Shown here: positions 1 through 6,398 of the stretch, piece by piece
Layout: each line of letters opens with the position of its first letter
How positions within the stretch are numbered: the first letter of the stretch is position 1
DNA from: an uncultured Gemmatimonadota bacterium
GTDB lineage: Bacteria; Gemmatimonadota; Gemmatimonadetes; Longimicrobiales; Gaopeijiaceae
Direction of reading: 5' to 3'
Length of the DNA: 14,844 nt
Assembly (NCBI GenBank): GCA_938030915.1
Contig: CALHIO010000083.1
Location: 1 to 14,844, forward strand
Notes under the pieces: model-generated
What the model saw: the letters and a program-made list of their open reading frames with translations, nothing else
Database searches by the model: none
Told to the model about the DNA's origin: nothing
Translations under genes and position numbers: made by a program

Positions 1-591
1 TTGGCGGTGGCGGTGAAGGATGAGTCACCGGTTCGGTCGGCGGCGGACCTGCCGGCTGGAACCCGGGTGGCGACCTCCTTTCCCGGTATTGCCCGACGGT
101 ACTTCGAGCAGATCGGCACGGAGATCCGGATCGCACCCGTCGGCGGCGCAGCAGAAATCGCACCGCACCTGGGCGTCGCGGACGTCATCGTGGATCTCGT
201 CTCCACCGGCTCCACGCTCCGCGTACACGGGCTGCGCGAGGTAGAGACGATCCTGTGGTCTACCGCCCGCCTCGTTGCCTCCCCCGCCGCGCTGGCCGAT
301 GGGCGGACGCGCTCGGCGATCGAGGAACTCTCCAATGCCCTCGAGTCGGTCATCCGGGCGCAGACGAAGCGCTATCTGATGACCAACGTGCCGAAGAGCC
401 GGCTGGAGGAGGTACGGGACGTGATCCCCGGACTCTCGGGACCGACCATCGTCGAAGTGCTCGACGGAGGGGAATGGGTCGCAGCCCACGCAGTCGTAGA
501 CGCCGACCGGGTCTACCAGACGATCTCGCGCCTGAAGGAGCTGGGCGCAGAGGGCATCCTCGTCACCCGTATCGAGAGGCTCATGCCGTGA
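1..591 (+). CDS. hisG: ATP phosphoribosyltransferase, long form (HisG), 5'-truncated by window edge
   Basis: HisG catalyses the first step of histidine synthesis, joining ATP and PRPP to give phosphoribosyl-ATP in the cytoplasm. About 196 residues are visible. The family's long form is near 290, so about 95 N-terminal residues lie upstream, and the TTG at base 1 is an internal codon and not the start. The visible part holds the second half of the catalytic domain, including the PRPP-binding loop DLVSTGSTLR (visible residues 65-74) in the context ADVIVDLVSTGSTLRVHGL. It then has a C-terminal ACT-like regulatory domain (about 118-192) with the conserved blocks MTNVPKSRLEEV and WVAAHAVV. That domain marks the long HisG that binds histidine for feedback inhibition and does not need HisZ. 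The stop is 11 bases before hisD. The identification is firm. Confidence 0.96.
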   Translation: MAVAVKDESPVRSAADLPAGTRVATSFPGIARRYFEQIGTEIRIAPVGGAAEIAPHLGVADVIVDLVSTGSTLRVHGLREVETILWSTARLVASPAALADGRTRSAIEELSNALESVIRAQTKRYLMTNVPKSRLEEVRDVIPGLSGPTIVEVLDGGEWVAAHAVVDADRVYQTISRLKELGAEGILVTRIERLMP

Positions 592-595
592 GGAG
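591..595 (+). promoter_or_regulatory. Ribosome binding site for hisD
   Basis: AGGAG lies 7 bases before the ATG at 603, and its first base is the last base of the hisG stop codon. It fixes the hisD start at 603 rather than further upstream, where the open frame continues into hisG. Confidence 0.7.
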
Positions 596-602
596 CACCG
601 AC

Positions 603-1925
603 ATGACCCGGCTGTCACTCCGGGCCAGAGGCCCGATCTCCGCCCTGACCCACGCCGAACGCGCTGCCCTCATCGAGCGCGAGCCGATGGCCGAAGCCGG
701 CGTCTCCGACGCCGTCGCTTCCCTCATGGCCGACGTCCGATCCAGGGGGGACACCGCGCTGATCGAAATGGCCGCCCGCTTCGACGGTGTGGATGACCTC
801 GCCGTCGAGGTACCCAGGGCGGAATGGCGGGACGCAGTCGCCGGCCTGGATCCAGAGGTGCGCGCAGCGCTCGAGCGGGCTGCGGAGAACATCCGATGCT
901 TCCACTCGGCCCAACGCCCAGATACCGTGACGGTGGAGGTCGAGCCCGGGGTCCGGATCACGCGAAGCTGGATCGGGCTCGAACGCGTGGGGGTCTACGC
1001 ACCCGGCGGCACCGCGTCGTATCCCAGTTCCGTGCTCATGGGCGTCGTGCCCGCCCGAGCCGCCGGTGTGAACGAGGTGGTGGTATGCTCGCCACCGGCC
1101 CGGGACGGACGCCCGCCCCAGGCTGTGCTCGCTGCCTGCGAGATCGCAGGCGCCGACCGCCTGTACGCCGTGGGCGGTGCGGGTGCGGTCGCAGCCCTCG
1201 CCTACGGCACGGAAACCGTGGGTGCCGTCGACGCCATCGTCGGACCGGGGAATCGCTGGGTCACGGAAGCGAAGCGCCAGGTCGCCGGACGCGTCGTGAT
1301 CGATTCACCGGCAGGGCCATCCGAGGTTCTCGTCCTCGCGGACGACAGCGCAGACCCGACTCTGGTCGCGCACGAAGTCATGGCCCAGGCCGAGCACGAC
1401 CCGGACGCCGCCTGCGTCGTCGTCGTCACGCAGGCGGGCATGGCGGAACGCATCGAGGTCGCCGTGCGCCGTTTGCTGGCGGAGGCGCCGCGAGCCCGGA
1501 TCGCCACCGACGCGCTCGCCGCATGCGGTGCGATCCTCGTCGCGGACTCCATGGAGGAGGCACTCCGCTTCACGGACGACTTCGCGCCGGAGCACCTGTC
1601 GATCATGACTGAGGACGCTGCCGCCCATGCGCGCCTGCTACGGAACGCGGGAACGACCTTCGTCGGCCCTTCGGCATCCGTTGCCTTCGGCGACTACATG
1701 ACGGGCGCGAATCACGTACTGCCAACAGCCGGTCGATCACGAAGCTTCTCCGGCCTGTCGACACACCACTTCATGCGGTCGTTCACGATTCAGGAGATCG
1801 ACGCCAAGGGTGCCGCGTCTCTGTCCGGGGATGTCGCCCGGCTCGCGGAGGCGGAGGGCCTGCCCGCCCACGCTGCAGCCGCGAGGGCAAGGCAGCGTCC
1901 GATCCGGGACGAGGGGGAAGCATGA
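603..1925 (+). CDS. hisD: Histidinol dehydrogenase (HisD)
   Basis: HisD carries out the last two steps of histidine synthesis, oxidising histidinol to histidine with two NAD+ in a zinc-dependent reaction. The protein is 440 residues, close to the family's usual 430. Seen in the sequence: the block YPSSVLMGVVPARAAGV (140-156), AGPSEVLVLAD (237-247), AQAEHDPDAA with the expected zinc ligands Gln262 and His265, FAPEHLS with the catalytic pair Glu330/His331, and TFVGPSASVAFGDYMTGANH with the zinc ligand Asp364. The fourth ligand is expected at His423 near the C-terminus. The frame is open well upstream of 603, but homology begins near MTRLSLRARG and a good ribosome site supports this ATG. The stop overlaps the hisC start as ATGA. 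Confidence 0.97.
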   Translation: MTRLSLRARGPISALTHAERAALIEREPMAEAGVSDAVASLMADVRSRGDTALIEMAARFDGVDDLAVEVPRAEWRDAVAGLDPEVRAALERAAENIRCFHSAQRPDTVTVEVEPGVRITRSWIGLERVGVYAPGGTASYPSSVLMGVVPARAAGVNEVVVCSPPARDGRPPQAVLAACEIAGADRLYAVGGAGAVAALAYGTETVGAVDAIVGPGNRWVTEAKRQVAGRVVIDSPAGPSEVLVLADDSADPTLVAHEVMAQAEHDPDAACVVVVTQAGMAERIEVAVRRLLAEAPRARIATDALAACGAILVADSMEEALRFTDDFAPEHLSIMTEDAAAHARLLRNAGTTFVGPSASVAFGDYMTGANHVLPTAGRSRSFSGLSTHHFMRSFTIQEIDAKGAASLSGDVARLAEAEGLPAHAAAARARQRPIRDEGEA

Positions 1926-2989
1926 CGCGCTTCCCACGCGCCGACTACGACGCGATCCGCCGCTACGACCCGGAGCGGGCCCCCGTCCGCGTCGACCTCA
2001 GTGACAACACGAACCTCTGGGGCACGCACCCCGGAGCACTCGAGCGTGTCCGTCACGCCTCGACCGATGACGTGGCACGCTACCCGGAGCTGTACGCGGA
2101 CGAACTCCGAGCTGCCGTCAGTGAACGCTTCGACGTACCGATGGAGAGCGTCACGACCGGCGCCGGATCCGACGATATCCTCGACTCGACGTTTCGGGCG
2201 GCGTGGGGGCCAGGCGCGCACATCGCCTATGCTGCTCCGACCTTCTCGATGGTCGAGCCGTTTGCGAGGATGAACGGACTCGACGCGCATGCCGTCCCGT
2301 GGCCCGCGGCTGACGTCGACCCCTCTCTCCTGCTCGAGGGCGATCCGGCGCTCGTCTACGTGTGCCGTCCGAACAATCCCACCGGACACCTCGCGCCCCG
2401 CGGCTGGCTCGACGAATTGCTTGCGGCGCGCGGACCGGACGGGCCGCTCGTCATCATCGATGAAGCCTACGCGGACTTCGCCGGGGACACGGTCATCTCG
2501 GACGCGCCAGAGATCCCCAATCTTCTCGTGGCACGCACGACGTCGAAGGCGTACGGGTTGGCGGGCATGCGCTGCGGCTTCGCCGTCGGTGCCCCGTTGG
2601 TCGCGCTCGCAGTCGAAAAGTCGCGCGGGCCCTACAAGGTCGGTGGTCTCGCGGCTGCTGCTGCGGCGACGGCCGTCCGCGATGAGGAAGGCTGGCTTCC
2701 GGGGGTTATCGAGCGCTGTCTCGACAACCGCGCCCGCCTCATGGACGAACTGGACTCTCGGGGCCTTCAGCCGCTGCCGTCCTCGGCGAACTTCGTGCTC
2801 TGCTCCGCGCCGACCGGCTCCGCCCGCCGCGACGCTCTCGCCTTGCGGGCAGTCGGCATCGGTGTTCGGCCGTTCAGCAAGATCCCGGAGTTGGGGGACG
2901 CTCTTCGCATCACCATCGGCCCGTGGGAGATGATGGACGACCTCCTCGACGCATTGGATCGCACCTTCACGCGGCGGGAGGCGTCATGA
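1922..2989 (+). CDS. hisC: Histidinol-phosphate aminotransferase (HisC)
   Basis: HisC transfers an amino group from glutamate to imidazole-acetol phosphate, giving histidinol phosphate, with pyridoxal phosphate as cofactor. The 355-residue protein is a class I/II fold-type I aminotransferase of normal length. Visible cofactor-site motifs are CRPNNPTG (148-155, with the conserved Asn), IIDEAYADF (178-186, with Asp180 and Tyr183), the PLP-binding Lys209 in TTSKAYGLAGMRCGF, and Arg217. The C-terminal part has SANFVLC and an ALRITIG block that holds the substrate-carboxylate or phosphate-binding arginine typical of the family. The start overlaps the hisD stop by four bases and is preceded by a G-rich ribosome site (GAGGGGG), so translation is probably coupled to hisD. 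Confidence 0.96.
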   Translation: MTRFPRADYDAIRRYDPERAPVRVDLSDNTNLWGTHPGALERVRHASTDDVARYPELYADELRAAVSERFDVPMESVTTGAGSDDILDSTFRAAWGPGAHIAYAAPTFSMVEPFARMNGLDAHAVPWPAADVDPSLLLEGDPALVYVCRPNNPTGHLAPRGWLDELLAARGPDGPLVIIDEAYADFAGDTVISDAPEIPNLLVARTTSKAYGLAGMRCGFAVGAPLVALAVEKSRGPYKVGGLAAAAAATAVRDEEGWLPGVIERCLDNRARLMDELDSRGLQPLPSSANFVLCSAPTGSARRDALALRAVGIGVRPFSKIPELGDALRITIGPWEMMDDLLDALDRTFTRREAS

Positions 2990-3621
2990 AGATCGCTCTC
3001 TTCGATTACGGGGCCGGCAACCTGCACTCCCTGGGCAAGGCGATCGAGGCCACCGATGCGAATGTGACGATCACGTCCTCATGGGACGAGGCGCTCGGGC
3101 TGGATGGCCTCGTGCTGCCCGGTGTCGGTGCGTTCGGTCATGCCGCGCGCGCCCTCCCGGCCGACATCACTTCGATCCGGGCTCGTCTCCTCGCCGGATA
3201 CCCCTGTCTCGGCATCTGCCTGGGCATGCAGCTCCTCTTCGATGCATCCGAAGAGTCCGACGGACGCGGAATCGGGCTGATCCCCGGGCGCGTGCGCCTT
3301 CTCGCGGCATCGGTGGTGCCCCACATGGGATGGAACGACATCGAGACCGCGGCGGATCCCGTATTCGAGGGGATTCAGGAGCTGGTCGCGTACTACGCGA
3401 ACTCGTACGTCTGTGAGCCTGAAGACTCTGCCTCGGCGATCGCGTGGTCCACCTATGAGGGCCGCCGGTTCGTGGCCGGGGCGCGTGCAGCCAACACGTG
3501 GGGCCTCCAGTTCCACCCCGAGAAGAGCTCGACGGCCGGCAGACGCATCATCGCGAACTTCGTGCGCCGGGTGCGTGAACTCCCCTCCGAGCGTCAGGCC
3601 TCCCGGGAGACCGGGCGATGA
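2986..3621 (+). CDS. hisH: Imidazole glycerol phosphate synthase, glutaminase subunit (HisH)
   Basis: HisH is the class I glutamine amidotransferase subunit that feeds ammonia to HisF for imidazole ring closure. The protein is 211 residues, normal for the family. The catalytic triad is visible: nucleophile Cys78 in PCLGICLGMQL, and His177 and Glu179 in LQFHPEKSS. The oxyanion-strand block LPGVGAF (44-50) and the interface motif PHMGWN (112-117) are present. The usual Y-F-V-H-S-Y segment reads AYYANSY (135-141), so the common histidine is replaced by asparagine. The frame is open 63 bases upstream, but the ATG at 2986 gives the canonical MKIALFDYGAGNL start and overlaps hisC as ATGA. The partner hisF lies three genes downstream in the same operon. 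Confidence 0.97.
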   Translation: MKIALFDYGAGNLHSLGKAIEATDANVTITSSWDEALGLDGLVLPGVGAFGHAARALPADITSIRARLLAGYPCLGICLGMQLLFDASEESDGRGIGLIPGRVRLLAASVVPHMGWNDIETAADPVFEGIQELVAYYANSYVCEPEDSASAIAWSTYEGRRFVAGARAANTWGLQFHPEKSSTAGRRIIANFVRRVRELPSERQASRETGR

Positions 3622-4343
3622 TCGCGATCCCTGCGGTGGACGTGAAGGGAGGACGATGTGTCCAGCTGGTGGGCGGGCGCCCGGACGACGAGCGGGTCTC
3701 TCTGCCGAATCCGCCGGCCATCGCAAGAGACTGGTTCGATCGAGGCTTCGCACGCCTGCACGTGGTGGACCTGGACGCCGCCCTCGGCTCGGGGGATAAC
3801 CTCGAGGTGGTGCGTGACGTCATGAGAGCGACCCCCGCGATCACCCAGGTCGGTGGAGGCGTTCGTTCCGACGAACGAGCCGCTGCGCTCCTCAGCGCGG
3901 GGGTGGACAACGTCGTCGTGGGTACCCGGGCCCTCGACGACCCCGGGTGGTTCGCTCGGCTCGCCCAGGCGTATCCGGGTCGGGTATCGATCGCGGTAGA
4001 TACCCACAACGGAGTCATCCTCAGGAAGGGATGGACCGAGGCGACATCCAAGAGCGTCGTGGCGTACCTGCCGGCTCTCGAGGACCTTCCCCTCGCGAGC
4101 GTGCTCTCGACGGACGTGGGTCGCGAGGGCCGGCTGGAAGGCATCGATCGGGACGGATGTGCGCGTGTCATCGAGGCGAGCCCGCACCCGGTCGTCATCT
4201 CCGGCGGCGTCACCACGCTGGACGAAATGGAGTGGCTCGCTTCAGTCGGCGCAGCCGGCGCGGTCCTGGGCATGGCGATCTACACCGATCGCATCGACAT
4301 CGAAGAACTCGCCCGTCGGTTCGGCGGCAAGGAGCAGACATGA
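3618..4343 (+). CDS. hisA: ProFAR isomerase (HisA)
   Basis: HisA is the (beta/alpha)8-barrel isomerase that opens the ribose of ProFAR to give PRFAR, the substrate of HisH/HisF. The 241-residue protein has the expected half-barrel repeats. The general-base Asp8 is in IPAVDVKGG. QVGGGVRS (77-84) is the first phosphate-binding loop, VDTHNG (127-132) contains the middle aspartate Asp128, and STDVGREGRLEG carries the acid Asp166. ISGGVTT is the second phosphate loop. TDVGREG replaces the more common TD-x-SRDG. It starts within the hisH stop (ATGA) and ends within the hisB start (ATGA). HisA and HisF share ancestry, but the N-terminus IAIPAVDVKGG and the DTHNG segment separate this one from HisF. 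Confidence 0.96.
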   Translation: MIAIPAVDVKGGRCVQLVGGRPDDERVSLPNPPAIARDWFDRGFARLHVVDLDAALGSGDNLEVVRDVMRATPAITQVGGGVRSDERAAALLSAGVDNVVVGTRALDDPGWFARLAQAYPGRVSIAVDTHNGVILRKGWTEATSKSVVAYLPALEDLPLASVLSTDVGREGRLEGIDRDGCARVIEASPHPVVISGGVTTLDEMEWLASVGAAGAVLGMAIYTDRIDIEELARRFGGKEQT

Positions 4344-4879
4344 GCAGACTCGAACGCGTCACCAGGGAGACCACCATCGTGGCGAACGTGCGGCTCGGGA
4401 CCGGAGTCTCGAACGTGGTCATCGGCGACCGCTTTCTCGCACACATGGTGGAGACGCTGGCCCGGTACTCGGGGCTCGATATCGATCTCGAAGCCACCGG
4501 TGATCTGCGGCACCACCTCGTCGAGGACGTTGCCATCGTTCTCGGTCAGGCGCTCAAGGAGGAGCTCCCCGACGGCATTGTACGATTTGGATCGGCACTC
4601 ATCCCCATGGACGAAGCCCTCGTCCAGGCCGCGATCGACGTCGGGGGCCGCCCATATTACGTCGGCAAGATTCCGTCGAAGCTCTATACGCACTTCCTGC
4701 ACTCGTTCGCCAACAACCTCGATGCTACGCTGCACGTCCGCGTGATTCGAGGCGACGACCGTCATCACATGGTGGAAGCTGCGATCAAGGCGACGGGAAT
4801 GGCGCTGCGACAGGCTCTCGTGCCCACGGATGACGTGTTCAGCACCAAGGGCGCAGTTCAACAAGAGCGGCTCGACTGA
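4340..4879 (+). CDS. hisB: Imidazoleglycerol-phosphate dehydratase (HisB), divergent short form
   Basis: This enzyme dehydrates imidazole glycerol phosphate to imidazole acetol phosphate using a dimanganese centre. The protein is 179 residues and monofunctional, with no histidinol-phosphatase domain. The two metal motifs are intact: HHLVE at 58-62 and HHMVE at 142-146. RFGSALIPMDEAL (82-94), TLHVRV (130-135) and the terminal STKG (168-171) are also family hallmarks. The N-terminal third is unusual. It lacks the canonical DG-x-G repeat and T-G-x-G-F-x-DHML, and has GDRFLAHMVETLARYSG instead, keeping the metal-ligand His35 but with Ala in place of the usual Asp before it. From memory this resembles the short IGPD of Thermococcales more than typical bacterial HisB. 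AAGGAG five bases before the ATG supports the start, which overlaps hisA as ATGA. Confidence 0.92.
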   Translation: MSRLERVTRETTIVANVRLGTGVSNVVIGDRFLAHMVETLARYSGLDIDLEATGDLRHHLVEDVAIVLGQALKEELPDGIVRFGSALIPMDEALVQAAIDVGGRPYYVGKIPSKLYTHFLHSFANNLDATLHVRVIRGDDRHHMVEAAIKATGMALRQALVPTDDVFSTKGAVQQERLD

Positions 4880-5661
4880 TGCTCCGCCCCCGGGTGATCG
4901 TGTGCCTCGACGTGAAGGACGGCCGCGTCGTAAAGGGCACGCAGTTCAAGAACCTCCGTGACGTCGGCGACCCCGTCGAACTGGCTCAGCGCTACGAGCA
5001 GGAAGGGGCGGACGAGATCGTCTATCTCGACGTCTCGGCGTCGAAGGAAGCACGAGGCACGCTGCTCGATGTCGTCCGACGAACGGCCGAGACCCTGTTC
5101 ATCCCTCTGACGGTCGGGGGTGGTGTGCGTTCCGCTGACGATATCGGTCCACTGCTGCGAGCCGGCGCGGACAAGATCAGCGTGAACAGCGCAGCGGTAC
5201 GAGATCCGGAGCTTCTCTCCGTGGGGGCGGAACGCTTCGGCAGCCAGTGCGTCGTCGCGAGCATCGATGCGGCGCGCAATGGCGACATGTGGCGCTGCTA
5301 CACGCACGGCGGATCCACGCCGACCGACCTCGATGCGGTCGCGTGGGCGTACGAATGCGCGGAGCGGGGGGCCGGAGAGATCCTCCTGACCTCCATCGAT
5401 CAGGACGGAGCCAGAACTGGCTACAATCTGCCCCTCACCGCAGCGGTCTCCGACCGGGTCTCCGTACCCGTGATTGCCTCGGGCGGAGCAGGTCGGGCCG
5501 AGCACCTGAGAGATGCTTTCACCGAAGGCCACGCGTCGGCCGCTCTGGTTGCAGGCATCCTGCACGATGGACTCACGACTGTGGGCGAGCTCAAGTCCAG
5601 GCTGACCGCCTGGGGGATCGATGTGCGGCCGTCAGGCCCGGCGGAGGGACACGAGCGATGA
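4879..5661 (+). CDS. hisF: Imidazole glycerol phosphate synthase, cyclase subunit (HisF)
   Basis: HisF uses ammonia channelled from HisH to cleave and cyclise PRFAR, giving imidazole glycerol phosphate and AICAR; AICAR re-enters purine synthesis. The 260-residue barrel has both catalytic aspartates: Asp11 in VIVCLDVKDGRVVKG and Asp130 in ASIDAARNG. Phosphate-binding loops are visible as TVGGGVRS (78-85) and IASGGAG. The conserved ERGAGEILLTSIDQDG block and the bottom-of-barrel region are in place. The start overlaps the hisB stop by a single base (TGATG), and no good ribosome site is visible, so initiation probably depends on ribosomes finishing hisB. The end overlaps hisIE by four bases. Confidence 0.97.
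   Translation: MLRPRVIVCLDVKDGRVVKGTQFKNLRDVGDPVELAQRYEQEGADEIVYLDVSASKEARGTLLDVVRRTAETLFIPLTVGGGVRSADDIGPLLRAGADKISVNSAAVRDPELLSVGAERFGSQCVVASIDAARNGDMWRCYTHGGSTPTDLDAVAWAYECAERGAGEILLTSIDQDGARTGYNLPLTAAVSDRVSVPVIASGGAGRAEHLRDAFTEGHASAALVAGILHDGLTTVGELKSRLTAWGIDVRPSGPAEGHER
5643..5648 (+). promoter_or_regulatory. Ribosome binding site favouring the 5658 start of hisIE
   Basis: GGAGGG lies 9 bases before the ATG at 5658, inside the end of hisF. A second in-frame ATG at 5682 has an AGGAAGG-like stretch about 11 bases before it. The first start keeps the ATGA overlap used elsewhere in the operon, so it is preferred. Confidence 0.5.
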
Positions 5662-6341
5662 CCAGGAAGGGGACGGACACCATGACGGATCGCAGGATCT
5701 CCGCGCTGGAGGATCTCGACGGGCTCGACTTCGACAAGGCGAATGGCCTGATCTCCGTCGTGGTGCAGGACGCCCAGTCGGGGGTCGTACTCATGGTCGC
5801 GTGGGCGAGCCGCGACGCCCTCGAGCGGACCCTGGACACGGGCTTTGCGCACTTCTGGTCCCGCTCACGGAACGAGTTGTGGAAGAAGGGTGAGTCCAGC
5901 GGGAACGTTCTGGAGGTCCGTTCGCTCCACGCGGATTGCGACGGAGATACCGTGCTCGCCCTGGTCCAGCCGACGGGTCCTGCGTGCCACTCGGGAGAAC
6001 TCAGCTGCTTCGGAGAAGGCGCGGACGTCTGGGACGGCCGGGGTGTGGAGGCCCTACGAACCGGGGCCGAGACGCTCGCCCGGCTGGACGCGACGCTGGC
6101 CGCCCGTGCCGACGAGCGTCCCGCGGGGAGCTACACGGTGAAGCTGCTGGACGACATGAACCTGCGCCTGAAAAAGCTGGGGGAGGAGACGGCCGAACTG
6201 GTCGCATCGCTGGCCACGGGCGACGTCGAGCGCGCGCCGGAGGAGGCCGCCGACCTGCTGTATCACGCGCTCGTCGCTCTGCGAGCCGAAGGCATAGGGC
6301 TCGACGCCGTGATCTCGGCGCTGGAGGAGCGGGCTGGCTGA
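5658..6341 (+). CDS. hisIE: Bifunctional phosphoribosyl-AMP cyclohydrolase / phosphoribosyl-ATP pyrophosphatase (HisIE)
   Basis: This fused enzyme performs the second and third steps of histidine synthesis: hydrolysis of PR-ATP to PR-AMP and opening of the adenine ring. The protein is 227 residues. The N-terminal cyclohydrolase domain (about 28-118) shows HFWSRSRNELWKKGESSGN, the metal motif HADCDGDT (91-98, with Asp93, Asp95, Asp97 and zinc ligand Cys94) and GPACHSGELSCF with Cys110 and Cys117. The C-terminal pyrophosphohydrolase domain (about 157-225) shows KKLGEETAELV and PEEAADLLYHALVAL, the MazG-like acidic metal site. Two ATGs are possible, at 5658 (ATGA overlap with hisF) and 5682; both precede all conserved sequence. 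It is the last gene of the his cluster. Confidence 0.96.
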   Translation: MTRKGTDTMTDRRISALEDLDGLDFDKANGLISVVVQDAQSGVVLMVAWASRDALERTLDTGFAHFWSRSRNELWKKGESSGNVLEVRSLHADCDGDTVLALVQPTGPACHSGELSCFGEGADVWDGRGVEALRTGAETLARLDATLAARADERPAGSYTVKLLDDMNLRLKKLGEETAELVASLATGDVERAPEEAADLLYHALVALRAEGIGLDAVISALEERAG

Positions 6342-6398
6342 TCCCACTCGTACGCGTCCGTCCGGACCCCGACCCCCCGGATCGGGTAGCCCCTGACC

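Noticed and set aside
1..3. TTG at base 1 as the hisG start
   Set aside because: About 95 conserved N-terminal residues would be missing. The open frame simply runs off the window edge.
25..618. Long open frame on the - strand (197 codons) opposite hisG
   Set aside because: It lies entirely within and opposite a firmly identified gene and shows no recognisable motifs. High-GC coding DNA routinely leaves the opposite frames open.
6360..6386. Possible hairpins after hisIE: palindrome GTCCGGAC and stem CCCGA/TCGGG
   Set aside because: The stems are short, the loop is C-rich and no T-run follows. It is not convincing as an intrinsic terminator.
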